DNA of 64,000 nucleotides, taken from the NCBI GenBank assembly GCA_033026295.1, contig CM065175.1:21152837-21216836 (forward strand), read 5' to 3'. Positions 22,124 through 35,180 of this stretch are shown here, one piece after another. This stretch comes from Channa striata (lineage: Eukaryota > Chordata > Actinopteri > Anabantiformes > Channidae). Below the pieces are notes generated by a model. That model was not told the origin of the DNA. It ran no database searches and saw nothing but the letters and a program-made list of their open reading frames with translations. The first letter of the stretch is position 1; every line of letters starts with the position of its first letter. Position numbers and translations under genes: made by a program.

Positions 22124-22284
22124 ACCCCCACGGCTGAAGCAGTTGCTACATCACACGCTGAACACATTGACATTCTGAACCTCACAGAGGAGGCTGTCCA
22201 TCACACTAGCAACATGCTTGTTTGTTGTCTCTCTCTGTTGCTTTGCTGTCGGTACTTGTCTGTGATCCTACAGCATGAAGGCAG
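22124..22284 (+). CDS. candidate internal exon, product unknown
   Basis: A long pyrimidine tract ending in TTTTTTTTCCTACAG precedes the segment and GGCAG|GTAAAC follows it. The 161 nt between are open in the frame starting ACC CCC ACG (TPTAEAVATSHAEHIDILNL...), and the other frames are less informative. It would be a phase-0 to phase-2 exon. The second half becomes Leu/Cys-rich (CCLSLLLCC), which can be a membrane segment or a CT-rich artefact. No homologue is recognised and no neighbouring exon with a compatible phase was found. An exon of a lncRNA is equally possible. Confidence 0.25.
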
Positions 22285-22545
22285 GTAAACGGTATTTGTC
22301 TTCAGACCGTGCCCTTAAGTCTCTCTATGAGGGGAAAATATGGATTGTCTTTTGTGGATGAACCAATATCTGATGTTCAGTTCCACATTCATGCAGGTCT
22401 TCACAGATTATGTATATATATTTCTACACAGTTTTCTATCTGTTAATTTTAAACAGACATTCCAACCTTAAAAGAAAGTCTTGGACTACCTCCTTAGGCT
22501 GAAAAAAACTTCAGCAGCCGAAAGCAGACATAACACAACACCTAT
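22285..22545. other. AT-rich spacer
   Basis: No feature was seen. Confidence 0.45.
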
Positions 22546-23960
22546 ATTTTTGACTAGTGATCGACTAGTGATCGACCGATGTCTGCTCTGTGGTAGAGCA
22601 GCTGCTCCTCGTGATCTCTCATCCACTAATCTGTTGATGAAGCCAGCTTACTGGCTAATCGCTGATTAGTGTGAAGACAAAAGCTGAGTGTATGCAGGCT
22701 ACTGTACGGTAATCATTTAGCCCAGTTTACTACTAACTTTAAAGCTGAGAGAGTTCAGGTAGAACTGAAGGCAGCTGTGTGACAGCAAACTACACTCCCT
22801 AACTGAACTCTCCCTGTGTTGGGCGTAGCTAACTACCCAGCAGTCAATCATGTGACAGAGAGGAGGACAGAGGACAAGTAACACCCAGTGATTAATTTCA
22901 ATAGAGTATTATTTGTTTTAAGTAGTTTATGTTTAATTTAGGGCTGTATGTTCTGACTTAAATGTAGAAATGAATGACACCTACAGCTAAAACTAAGTTA
23001 GTCTGATCCAAATGTCCTGCAATCCATGCTCCCCTTGTAAAGCAGATTATGTTGAGTCTGGTTTGAAACTGTTTTAGAGGCGTTGATTCAGCTGTTGATC
23101 ACAGAGAATGGTGCTGCTGTTTAACTGTACTGGATTATGAGGCGGTTCTTTACTGATACAAATAACAGAAGCTCCTGTTAGTAGAATGCAACACAGTTCA
23201 ACAATATCAAACACTGCATCATACAGGTTAATCAGCAAATACTCCACCAGGCATAACATTATGACCACCTGTGCAAATGAATATATTCCAATACAATGGC
23301 GGCCCTCAAGGCCTGGAGTTGGACACCCCTGCTTACGAGTGACACATTGCAGTATACATACCTGCTACACAAAAGTCATAAAGGTTGGCAGGGCTGTGGA
23401 AAAGGCAAGGCAATCACACAGTAAGGACTCAACTGTGTACATGCTAATTAAAAATCTACCAAAGCAGAGAGGATGCCCACAGCAGAGGAATTACTAGAGG
23501 GCAAGAAAAACAGAGACCATCTCTGCCAGGATAATGCCCTGTTGAGTCACACTGCCATCCAACCACAGGACCCCCTTAACACCCCCTTCAGCACGTGTAC
23601 TGCAGGACATATCCGCTGCCTGGCAACACCCACAATCCATGCCATCTTTTTTGGAAGAGGACGGGATCATGCCTGCACTGCCCCAGGGATCAGGTCAAGA
23701 AGGCACACCGCCTGGTGCAGACACATGATGGGTGTCTGTCTCCTGTCATGGTGCCCACTGCCTGGGCAGGGCACAACAGGAAAAAGGTGGGGGTGAGACC
23801 TGGCACAGGGCACTGGCAACTGGTAAAGTTGGCACAGGGGGCACATAGCATTCTTTTACATGCCATTGTGGCATTCAGACAGGGCTCTGGCAGGAGACCA
23901 TGGTCCTGCTTCTGTTGTCATTTCAGGCGGACCCCCACTTCCCGAATAGCAAATTAGCCT
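22546..23960. mobile_element. cluster of degenerate transposon-derived sequence
   Basis: Several fish-repeat signatures lie here. GGCATAACATTATGACCACC near 23252-23271 marks the end of a widespread teleost DNA element. GGCCTGGAGTTGGACACCCC near 23310 is another dispersed-repeat signature. CCAGGATAATGCCCTG near 23527 resembles the interior of the first family but in an orientation that does not fit a single intact copy. At the left edge an 11-bp tandem GACTAGTGATC lies at 22552-22573, before GATCGACCGATG. Frames of 103-120 codons at 23186-23957 do not read as an intact transposase. I interpret it as nested, decayed non-autonomous elements; boundaries are approximate. Confidence 0.45.
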
Positions 23961-24690
23961 AGGATTTACTAGGCCATCTTTAAACAATGCGTTGCCATAA
24001 CTTCTAATGGAGGGCAGGACAGAGGGGTCAACCAGATCTCTATATATTGTATATTGTAGAGCTCAAACTGAATGGCAGAGCCAACAGCATTTCATTCTTA
24101 TCTGCCAAATTTGTACCCCAATCCACTCTATGCCTAAAGAAACTGGTGGTAGATAAGAGCTGTGTGTGTGCCCTCCGTCAGAGGATCAATCAACAAACCT
24201 GATCTGGTGCTGTGGAACACAAAGACAAGATGCAGAGATGTAGAGCAGTATGGCAAGTCTCTGAAATATCATGAATACAACACACATTACATTTTAGTCC
24301 TGATGCTGACAACAGAACAAAATGACGTTCTTGTTAGATACGTGTGATAATTTGACTACTCTGAATTTGAATCGCTGCATGTTTGTGACTATTTTTACCA
24401 CAACACCTGGGCTGTCGCATGAGACACTGCAGCTGTAAATGTAAGCACTGTGCTCTCCGCAATATAAAATAAATAAAGGCAATGGACAACAAGATGGGAA
24501 TCGCAGAATGCCAGGGATAGGTGTGAGGAGAGGGGAACTAGGGTGTTTATGAAAGACGGAAAGACCATTGTGTTCATTTTTGTGTGTGTGTTTGAGTCAG
24601 TCAGTGAGTGATAAAAGCAAAAGAGAGGGAGAGTACATGCATGTAAGTGCATGTGTGTGCACTGGTACAGAGATGGATCACCAGCGCTTG
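23961..24690. other. unique DNA with GT-rich patch
   Basis: Possibly still repeat-derived at its left edge. GT-rich near 24575-24660. No gene was seen. Confidence 0.4.
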
Positions 24691-24906
24691 TATCTTCTCC
24701 GCAGCCATGCCTAGGAGCACGTCAGCGGCAGCCTCCATTTACATTAGGGAGATTTAAGCTGTCTCAGGCAATGGTGACAAGTCAAGGTGTTTCACTTTAA
24801 TTACACTGGGCAAGGTCACCCCCTAGCTGGCTCACCCTCACACAGGAGAAGGAGGAGGACGACTATGTGGAGGTGGTGGTGATGGTGGTGGTGGGAGGGT
24901 GTTGGG
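24691..24906. promoter_or_regulatory. CNE-like block with CTCF-like site and G-rich run
   Basis: GCAGCGGCAGCCTCC-type sequence and CACTTTAATTACACTGGG lead to GGTCACCCCCTAGCTGGC at 24814-24831, whose reverse complement resembles the CTCF core (CCASYAGRKGGC) with some mismatches. Immediately downstream a GGTGGTGGTGATGGTGGTGG run ends the block at about 24906. Confidence 0.35.
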
Positions 24907-25560
24907 TGAGCTCATGTCGATATTTACATTCTCATTTTCAGCCCCCAGCTCCAAACTGCCATCCTTTAATACACTGCCACGCCATGCAAAGTAGGCACCC
25001 GGTGTACGCACACATAAACACAGCCGTGGATTTAAAAAGAGTAATGTTAAGATAATACACATCAGAGGACGGACACACAAACACACACATAACACAATTT
25101 TTTTCAACACTCAAAGTGAATACAAGCATACACAAATGACGACATTCCCTGGCAAGCCCGTTTGTTCCAAATAATCCCTAGTGACAAATAAACACCATTG
25201 TGTATGAGGTTATAGCCTTAATGGGCCATACGCCATTGAGGTGACATAGTGTATTACACACCCTTAATATGATACCTATTGCCTACTTTGCTTTTAGCCA
25301 GGTCTCTCTGCCTTTTTCCTCTTTACCTCTCCACTCTAACTTGTCTGTCCCGGGGCCATGGTGTTGTACAGTGGAACTGACAGATTGGAAGTTCACAGAG
25401 CTCCTTTGTGGTGTGAACTAACCCTGTCCTGAGAGGCACACAGAGGCAGGCCATGAGAAAAGAAGCAAGAGGCATCAAAGTCAAGAAGGGCTTACGTTTT
25501 ATTTTCGGAGTTCTCTCTGCCTATAAATATTCCATAATTGCTATCGTTGATAAATATGTG
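24907..25560. promoter_or_regulatory. mixed DNA with small CNE-like patches
   Basis: 25140-25250 (CCCGTTTGTTCCAAATAATC, GCCTTAATGGGCCATACGCC) and 25380-25560 (TATTTTCGGAGTTC, CCATAATTGCTATCGTTG) are complex. Between them the DNA is CA- or T-rich. Frames are short and unsupported. Confidence 0.3.
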
Positions 25561-27060
25561 AACATTAAACGTCAGATGATGCTTTTTTTTAATAGGACAA
25601 CTGTACTGAAGCCAACAAATACATGTAAATAGGACAGTAATAATGATGTTGATTCTACGTTAAAATGTGGTGTACCTATTAAAATCAAAACTCACTCACG
25701 GAGGCAAATGATACATCCATTTACAACGAGAATAAATATCTGTTTTATGGGATATGCATAGTCTGGGGTGTCAGGGAAACGCTATTAACATGCAAGAGGC
25801 TCCTGTCTCTGGGACATCCCCGCCAAAAGTTACTAAAGTTGCTCAAGACCACAACAAGGCAGTTCTTTGATTTGCTGCATGAAAGGGGGCTAAGCTGCTT
25901 TGCACTAGGAACACCGCTGTGGTGGAACACAACCAAAGTGAACATTTGATAAACACTTTCTGCCATAAAACAAATAAAAGACAGAGGGTGCAGTATTTAG
26001 ATCTAATGCAAGTTCTAAACGAATCAAGGTGAGGTAGATTAAATAGACATGGTTACAGTGACAGAAGCATGCTTATCTGTTTGCATGACAAACGGTGCTA
26101 CCTCAAGCACTTTGAACAGGGGTCAGGTCTACTGGCAAAAAAAAAAACAACTATGACTGCAACTATTCACTGAAAAAAATGCAAAAAATGTTGGAATATG
26201 CATAACAATTGTTTAGAAAGGTGGCCATGCAATCAGGCATTTGAGGACACAATACCCCCAAATCCTGCAGTGACTGACATACGCACCTCTGGTTAAGGCG
26301 ACGGAAATAAAGCGTGGCAAAAAGCAATAGACGTGCGCAACTTAATGGACTTCTACAGTAGATTTTTATAAATTACCATAGTAACTTAAGTGTGTTTTAA
26401 AACCAGTTGAGCAAAATTAACAAAATCTTATTCTATAAAAACACATAAACTCCTCTGTCTGCAAGTCTGCACATGCCTTAACGTTCTACTCATTTGTGTG
26501 TGTGTGTGCGTTTTCCACAGAGATTTGATGTCAGGCTGTCAGTTAAAAGCAGCCTTACCTTTCTTATCAGCATCACAGCTTTACCCGTGAAAACTGCAGT
26601 CATTAAAAAAAACAGAAGGAGCAGGAGGGTGGGAGTGAATGAGAGAATGGGGAAAAAGAGAGAGAGGAGGGAGAGAAAAAGAAGGAAGTGCCTTCAGGGG
26701 AAGTTATTAAAGAAGGTGCAAGCTGGCTGGCTTGACAGCAGTTCAAAGGGGGTGGATCCCCTTGCCTCCCTGCACCCAAATGGCAGTTGCTGGCACCACC
26801 GCTAAACACACAATGCCTTGTGGCAAAACTGTGTCTTTCATTGACAGATGAGTGGGGAAAGGCAAGGAAAGGAAGGAGGGAACACAAAATACTGCTATTT
26901 GTGCTCTTTTTTTTTTTTTAGCTTAAAAAAAAGAAAAAAAAAAGATTTAACCTGAAAGAGGTGTTAGCCCCCAAACCAGTAGTCAAAGGCTGAGCTCCAC
27001 ACACACCAAGCGATTGTAGCCATTGGTGGAAGCATGAACGTGTGGGAGGGTGTGAAGAAT
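25561..27060. other. AT-rich and purine-rich spacer
   Basis: Contains (GT)5-6 near 26496-26508, GA-rich 26615-26700 and T13 (26907-26919) closely followed by A8 and A11 runs that could fold back. No gene; the 103-codon plus and 94-codon minus frames at 26494-26887 are composition artefacts. Confidence 0.45.
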
Positions 27061-27159
27061 TACGAAAGGCAACAGTCAGTTTTGTTGCAATTATAGCAAG
27101 AGGTATAATGTGTTCAGTTCGACACCAATTTTTGATTTAGTATATCTTTTAGCAAAAGT

Positions 27160-28170
27160 GTCTAGTAGCTTAGTCAAATTTAGGTCAATTAGTTATTTTG
27201 CTAGTTTTAATCTTGTTTAAATCAACAAAAAGCAAAGTAATTCTAGTTTAGTTTTTGTCAGTTACATTTTAATCATCAAATTTTTGTCCTGCATTTAATT
27301 TTTATACCTTCTAAGAATTTGAGACTGCAGCTGCTGTCACCTTTGTTGTGTACAGTTACCATGGTTACAGGCAGAAGGTTAATGGAAAAGGGTGTTTTTT
27401 GTTCACACAGACACACACACAGTTTGGATTACACTCTGATTCAGGAGTTGGTTTCACTCACATTTCTCCCTAAAATCCTGTTCACTGGGTTCAGCTTTAG
27501 ACTGACAGTAACTGGTATTTCTTCGGAAAATATCTGGAGGCAGTCACTTAGATGGATGACTGCCAACATTAACCCTGAACTTATTTGTTTTGATGGCAAA
27601 ACAAAAAAATATCCAACTGAAAGTCACATAAGCGTTACATCCACTTACCACATCCCCTTACCTCATTACCCATACACAGTGTCTCTACCTTCTCATCCAA
27701 CCCACAAAAAGCAAAGCAGCCGCGATAGCACCTAGTAGAATGGTACTAAAATGACAGTTAGCAGATTCATTCTAAACAGTCAAAGAGCAGATTACAACTG
27801 TGCAAACATATCAGTTTGGTTCGGCTTTAGAGACAAATACAGTTTTAATAATCACACGTTCCTTAATGTTACGTAACAGTATCCTTACATAGCATTTTTT
27901 CCATGAGCACGACCAGACTAAAACTAAATTCAAAGTATGATTTGAAAACAAAAACTGGCAAAGTATTTGATATTTGTTTTTGTCGTCAATAAATGAAAAC
28001 TGATACTGTAAAAGATGATGCAACAACTAGTCTCTCAAAACTCAAATAAAAATAAATTAATTCTGGACAATAATAATTTTGTGAATGTTACAAGCGTAGG
28101 ATGAAAAGTTAGTAAAATGCATTTAGTTCTTACAGAATGAAACTAGACTAAAACAAAGCTGAATCTGACA
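27160..28170. mobile_element. candidate degenerate element with long inverted ends ('GACTAAAACTAAA' family)
   Basis: The left part (27160-27300) reads CTAGTTTTAATC and TCTAGTTTAGTTTTTGTCAG. The right part (27900-28170) reads GACTAAAACTAAATT (27916-27930), AATGCATTTAGTTCTTACAG and AACTAGACTAAAACAAAGC, that is, the same type of unit in the opposite orientation. 'gactaaaactaaa' units are a hallmark of a common fish repeat. About 600 bp between them hold a 138-codon plus frame (27319-27735) with no transposase motif, and an X-box-like GTTACCATGGTTAC at 27355-27368. Either one element with decayed inverted ends or two separate copies. Confidence 0.4.
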
Positions 28171-31000
28171 TTTACATCCTACATTTAATCGTCAGTGTGC
28201 TGTTGGATGGTTTCTGCTTTCTATACCCTACTGTCAACCTTGACCTCTTCCCCACAAGAAAAAGAATTGTTGACGCTACCTAGTACATGACAGTGTATCA
28301 CGTTCACTTCAGCCACTAGACATCAAGCAAATGTAATCCACTTCTGTTGGTTATTTTCTGATATTTCTGGTACAAGCAACCTAAAGAGTCGTATTTTAGA
28401 AGCGAACTATCTTGCGTTTAGTCTTTTCATAAATGTTGGCAGGTTGCCTCCATTTTTATACTTTATGTCAGCAGTTTTTTAAACCTTTTTGAATAATAAG
28501 ACAGTATATCACCCAAATTAAGATGCTTCATGTGTGCAATACATCAAGTGGCTAAATAAAAATAATTTGGGCATTTTACCTATTGCGAGCTACAGTGTCA
28601 TTCTACAGATTAATTTGACACATAATAACTGCTAATAGAAAATATATTTTGTCCTAGTTCACAATTGGAATTTGTTTCTGTTCTAGTCTCTTTTTATTGT
28701 GAAAACAGGTCACCACTGAATATGTTTTGTCTGATTGAAAAATGTGACATTGGCACAAAGCAAAAATATACAGTTATTTAATGATAAAAGAAAGCACGCA
28801 TATAAAAGGTCTACACCACCAAATTTATCAACATACCTATGCACATTTCTCTCTGCAGTAGGTCTGAGTCCTCACAGACATAGAGGTTAATAGATTTTAT
28901 TGGATATGGCCCTTGAGCTTCAGTCAATCACACATGTCAATAGTTCTTATTAATAAATGGATTTTAAAGGATTTATTTTATTCAAATGAATGTAAAATAC
29001 GCAGTTCAAGTGTGTGACTAAGCTAGATAATGCTATCATTGTGTGAGCACACTATATGTCAGTGACCCGGGGTTTCAATGAATACTTGCCACTTGAGAGA
29101 TGCACGATACCATAGAGCATGTTTGGAGGATGACTCTCCATCTGTCTGATTATAAAAAACCAAACAGGTATATATGGTACCATGTGCACTAAGACCCACA
29201 TACATATTACACAACTGCACTCATACATTCACTTCTCTTCTCTCAATATATGACAACACAACACACCATTACATTAGCAGCTCAGCTATAGTTAGATTTA
29301 TGCACACATATAATCAGCAGCTTATATCGCAGCCCTGACCCTGCATGACAAGAGCAAGGCCAGAGAGGTACAACAGAAAAGTAAAAACTCTAAACGGCCT
29401 TAAGACCAATCATCAACTTGTGTACCTGCATGTACTGTACATACTTACATGCCCAAACAGACAATACAGTTTACAGGTGCAACAAACTCCAGTGGAAAGT
29501 AAAACTATGACAGAAATATGATTTTAATGGACCAATGTTTCTACAGTTCCAAAATTCTATTTTTTTGCAGCCCATACTCCAAAGGGGACAGGAAGGAAAT
29601 TTTACCTTTCAATTACAACAGAAATGAACATAAACAAGGATTGACGAGACAGTTGTGAAATTTTGCTTTTAAGTGCCGACAGAATCACAAAGGCACCAGT
29701 AACGCCGTTCTTACAGTGGGTAGTGCTACAGCATTTACCCATTTTTGCATGACCACATAAACCTTGGCAGAAGACTGCAGGGCTTTTCTTCTCCTCGCTG
29801 TGTGAACCAATCCCTATCTGCAGATTTTGTCCAAGACATGCAGAGTGTGCTTATCACAAACACTGGGCCTTATTCCTGCAATCTCCTCACATGGTGCTTT
29901 GCTGTAATGACATGTATGACAGTGATGTTCCAGAACCTAGGCATTAGCAGTAATGCCCATGCTTCCAAAAGCCCGTGTGTCTGTCTTTTTCTCACTTTAG
30001 CAGTTCCAGACAAGCTAATGTGGAAATATACCAGTAGATACCAATTAGTACAAAAAATACTGAATGATTTTCTATGACATGCAGTATATAATTTTTATCA
30101 TAGTAAACCACGTTTGTTCTTCCTTCTCAAATGTATTTCCTACTTTGTAGTTTGCTGACACTGTAGTTCAGTCCAACATGCAACAGGTTAAAGTAATGGA
30201 ATCGTTTGGTCTATTAATGCGCAAAGTCAAACTTCAAGCCTGCAAGTCAAACAATCTATCAAACAATACATTTAACTTTTTCCCAATGATTATAGTTATA
30301 TCTAATCATTTTTTTAAGTGTTCAACAAAGTTCAAAATATTAATCTAAAAGTGATAACCCCAATCTTCTAAAAATGTGGTAAAACAAAACATTTATTCAT
30401 AAAATGGTAGTTTCATATTTTGGCCTTCTATTTAAGGTCAAAGACACAAATCGATCAGAGACCTATTTAATGAAGAGGTGAAATACTTTATTGCATGTCT
30501 TAAGACCTCATTTATAATTTCAGTCCAATACTGTCTTGCTGTTTTAACAAAATGATCAGGATATCCTCTGTTTATTACATAATATAACCTTTTGCAGTTA
30601 TGTGTCAGGCACTGACAGGGGTTTTACCTTCCAAGTAGTATAAATGAAAAGACACTAAAATTAAATTACTTACTTAAATTACTTCAATCCATTTGTCCAA
30701 AAAGGTTGCAAAATAATACATTAAACATAAATGCCATGCAGAAAACATGGGTAATAGTGGGAAAGAGATCCTACTCATCACAAAATAATGGTATTCACAC
30801 TTTGGGTGGTACCTGAAAGAGTCACAGCAGAGATTCTATTGTAATCTGCTCTTGAATGTATCTGGACAATATCTTAACCCTAATTAGGAAAACTGAACTA
30901 AGCCACACAATGGCACATAGATTCTGCCCTGTGCGCACTGAGGGTGTCTGCATATTCTCTCCCTGTCTGCATTTCACACAGACAGTTGTCAAGCCGTGGC
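28171..31000. other. 2.8 kb AT-rich desert, no feature
   Basis: Long bland sequence with scattered short A and T runs. The only notable open frame (110 codons at 29745-30077) has no domain. 28240-28440 and 29680-29760 are slightly more complex but show no motif cluster I would defend. Confidence 0.5.
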
Positions 31001-32160
31001 CAACTCAGTCACGCTGGCACTGAGCTCCGAACAATGACCTGAATGTAATGACAGATGACACATAGGGTGTGTGGATGCAGCACACGGCAGAACCCAAACT
31101 CCATCTGTTACTCGGGAATATTAGAGGAAGATTGACTTTTCGCTTTAATAAACATGCCACAATGTTTGAACCTTTGGGGACAGCACATTTCCATTCAATA
31201 TTTTTTTTTAAATCACTGGAGACTTCAAAGTTGTGAATTCAATGGCATTTTCCCATCCGTGTTAAAAAAAATAATAAAGATTTTTGGATTTCTAACACCT
31301 TTACAAGCAGAGCCCAGCATGTGGTCATCAACTGAAAATCCATCAGCAGCTATTCTGACAATTTTCATTAATTGTTTAAGCACATGCATGACACAGTCCG
31401 CCTTCATTAATGTGTACATCTGACATAACCATGGATGAAAGGTGTGATGATGCAAAACTGTAAACAGCATATTTCACTTTTATTATTTCTCTGTATAAGA
31501 AAAACGATCTGCCTAATCACGTTGGTAAAAAAAAATAAAAATAAGTGCAGTAACAAACGCTTCCTACGTTTAACTCGGTGTATATATTTTTGACATTTTG
31601 TAAAGGATGTCCAAGAAGGGATTGAGATGGTGTAGACAAAGGAATGTGTGTGGGCACATGTTCACCTGAGTGTGTGTGCACACATACTTGCATTTGTGTA
31701 GGTCCCACCCTAAAAGACCTGTCATGAGTGAGGGATTTTAGCCAAATCGGCTGAGATGAGAAGCTTTTCGCAGTGAGCACAGCTGCCAGGGCAGGAGGCT
31801 GGGAGGGAGGGGAACAGTGGCTGTTTTACATGTATTTTCTACAACACTTTCTCAGTTAAAGGCCCTTTTTACACATAGCACTCTGCTAATAACATAATGG
31901 CGAGTAGAATGTCACTGAGTGGTGTAATGTACCTAAATCCTCCACCAACATTTTTAATGCTTTCATAATTGGAGCCCACTTTGGAACACAGTGGCACACA
32001 GGAGGGAGCGGTGGAAAGGCAAAGAGAAATAATTTGTAAAGATGTCCACGCTGGAAATAATAACTAGCCTGGGTGCTAATGTAGGGCTCTTTGCAAAAGG
32101 GGAGAAAAAAAAACATGTTGCTAATTGAGTTTGCCTGAAAAAAAGACATTTAAAACTCAT
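31001..32160. other. mostly unique DNA with a weak CNE-like patch
   Basis: 31880-32060 (ATAACATAATGGCGAGTAG, TTTTTAATGCTTTCATAATTGG) is a possible small regulatory block. Short GT runs lie near 31650-31680. Overlapping frames in 31150-31470 are unsupported. Confidence 0.35.
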
Positions 32161-33699
32161 CATTTCATTTCACAGTCTTTTTTTGTGTCACATTGTGTTT
32201 AGAAAGGGAAAGGGGAACACTAGTGGTGTTTCACATCCATTTGGAGGTTAATGGTCAAGTTTCAGGCTTTTAAATGTGGTAAAAACTACACTGAAAGGAT
32301 TTACTTTAATTAATTGCAAAGTGTGATTTTTACTCCAATATTCTTGCACTCTTGCCATTCAAAACGTACCTACAGAGCCTGCTCCGCTTATGCAAGATAA
32401 ATACCAGTTGCAGTCTTTTTGCTTGCAATCAGGGTAATGTCATAATTTTGCCAAAACATTTTGCCTGTATTTAAAGATATATATTTTTGAATAATCAACA
32501 CATAAATCACAGCTAAATTAGTTTTGAAATGTACCTAAAATCAGTTTCTGCTTGGACTTTTCTGTTTTTACTTTTCAATTCTTTCTCTTTCTTGTTTTAT
32601 TTTATTTTTTAAAGTAGCCTGCACTGTCTGATATGCGAGTCCGTCCGGAGACGTTACATCACTTTCTACCACAATGACCCCTAGCCCTGTCTAAACACAA
32701 GCCTTAATGACACATGGATGGTGGGCACACTCCTTGGTTATAGGGCTCCGCAGGCTGTGGCCAGAGCAAGGAGAGGACAGGCACCAGGATTGAGTGGACT
32801 CCACACAGACATTAGTACTCTTGCTTCTGGGTTGTGTTGCATCAATGTCAATGGGTAAAAACATGTCCTCCATCTTCAAAACCACACCCTGAGGGATGAG
32901 CAAAGCACCTGCAGACCCCTTATCTATCAAAAGATAATGGCCAAAGTCAAATCAGTCTTTCTCTGAAAGCACTCAGCTGTTGCGCGATGGCAGGATGTAG
33001 CAAGTTGTACAAATTAGTCCAGTCCCAGTTACTCGTAGATAAGCTATTGTCCTGAAACAGCACTACATCCTTTAGCGTTCATGTTTCTTTTTTTTTTTCC
33101 CCCATTTAAAAAAATGGGAGGTCTCTCTGCAAAAATATCCGGTCTATAAAATGAAGCAAGAAAAAAGCAGCTTGGGGTGAAAGAGCAAGGAAATCATTTA
33201 TGGGAGCTTGATGAAGTGTCTGTTTCTCCTGGCAACAAACAACTTAACAGGTGCCTTAAGAGAAGAAGTTGTCCTATAATCGTAAAAAGCTTTTTTGATC
33301 ATTTGACCTCAACATCCAATCAATCAGCAGAGGAAGCAGACGTACAAGCAGGGACACATGTAGGAACTACATTACACAAAAGGTTAACAGCTCATCGAGA
33401 AACTGGGGAGAAATAAGTGGAGATGATGTACAGGAGGTACACGGATAGCACGGATTCACGGTGACCAGAAATCTATATTCAGTAATACCGTATATCGCTT
33501 ACTAATAGGTCAGTGAGAGTAATTGTATTTTGAGGTGGGAATTCTAGAGCGGCCCACTGTACTGTTTAAGAACTTTTCTTACACTAGCATTTAATTATGT
33601 TTTGCTGCAGAGGACTGCTTCTCTCTCTCTACTGCAATTGCTTTTAAATTAGGTGTCTACGTGTGAGCTATCCTTACACAAAGTAGCAGTGACACTTTT
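32161..33699. other. AT-rich spacer
   Basis: T-rich and A-rich runs (32600, 33088-33100). 32700-32935 is less AT-rich and open on the minus strand for 79 codons without splice support. No gene is called. Confidence 0.45.
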
Positions 33700-33960
33700 A
33701 TTAAATACATATAGGTGGAGGAATCATAGGAGTTTTGACAGTGGAGCCTGATGGCACTAAGAATGGCACAGAACCTCACCAGCTGGTAGTGGACCTGGCG
33801 CCAACTGCCCATCCAGGCTGGCAGCTTGCTCTAACATGCCAGTGGAGACCTGTGAGGGCTCAGCTCACGACCAGTGTATTGCCAGAGGGTATCAGATGCC
33901 AAACCTTCACAGTCAGTTCTCAGATAGATCAACTGAGGCATTAAATCTAATGAGAAGGAA
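33700..33960. promoter_or_regulatory. CNE-like block
   Basis: GC-richer island in AT-rich surroundings: GTGGACCTGGCGCCAACTGC (contains the GGCGCC palindrome), ACATGCCAGTGG, and GATAGATCAACTGAGGC. A 69-codon frame fills it, so a short exon cannot be excluded, but no acceptor with a pyrimidine tract precedes it. Confidence 0.3.
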
Positions 33961-35180
33961 TTAAACGCAATGCAGAACATAGCAACAAACAACAGCAATG
34001 GACATTTTAATTAAACCTACAGTAATAAACCTGATCACTTTTCATACTTTAATGATGGAAATGAATTAAAAGAATTAAACCGCATACCCTGTTTAAGTCG
34101 CAAATGTGGCAACTATGAAATACAAGCCCAGTTCAACAGTGAAAAAGACAAAAAGATTTACTGTGTGATTTCCAATCTTTTCTACAATAAACTATTTCTG
34201 CTAGGTATCCCTGTCTGGCATGAATTACAACTTTTAAATCAGAGTGTTGCATCACAGTGTGTCAAAGCATTTGTGGGAGCTGAAATGTGAGATATGGTTA
34301 CACGGTCAAAGATCATAAGAATGTTGCATTTTTGATGTTTAATTAATGTAGACAACTCTCTTCACACAGAGAAATACAAACACTTGCACATGCATTGCGG
34401 AGACCCAAGGGATCCTAACAGCACATACACAGACCACGAGATCAGCATTTTTAAAGATTTCATGCAAGTTAGGTTCAATTTTTAAACAGAGGACCACAGA
34501 GAAAATACAATGAGGTCATTTGGAGTTTTTTTTTCCAGGATACCAAGTGATAGGATATTAATAATCACAGAAAATAATCAAAATGTGTTTGTCAGGGTGG
34601 TGATAAACTGAGTATTTATTCCTCTTTTTTTTGCTGTTAGGTGTAAAAGTGTGTACAATTTGTTTTCGTCTGCACACATTTGCTAATGAGGAATAATTGT
34701 GGTTTTACCATCGATAATTACAGTAATAGAATTATTATAACAAGAAACTGGCAATAGGGGTCATAATTTCTTACAGTTATATGTCCCTTCATATAACTAG
34801 ATAACTAGATAACAATCATGTTCATTACATCAAAACGTCAAAACTTTGAATTTAGTTTTTCATAAAGAAGAAAAAGAAAAAAGTATTCGTTAAATGTCCA
34901 AGCTGGAAAAAAACTAAGAGCTAAAAAAAAAGAGAGTTTAAAAGACAAGATATTGTAAGACCTAACACAAGTCATTGTTAGATTTCTTAAAAAGCTGCAG
35001 ACATCCTGCAAACAGAGTCACGCTGACACAAGCTGGCAGAGATTCTAGCTCAACTGCAACTACACACGGAGAAGACAGATCAAGAATATTGGGGGGGAGC
35101 AGGGAGAACTGAGAGCTAAAAAAAAAAAAAAGAATAGGAGATCCAGAGACTTGTCAGTCACGGCAATGAACACCGACAAG
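33961..35180. other. AT-rich spacer
   Basis: A-rich and T-rich runs, including A13 near 35119, and G7 near 35090. TAACTAGA is tandemly repeated near 34797-34812. No gene was seen. Confidence 0.5.

Noticed and set aside
26030..26040. GAGGTAGATT similar to the let-7 seed
   Set aside because: Does not continue as let-7 and no precursor hairpin surrounds it.
27319..27735. 138-codon plus frame between the opposed repeat arms
   Set aside because: No transposase motif (no DDE, zinc finger or HTH pattern seen); probably chance.
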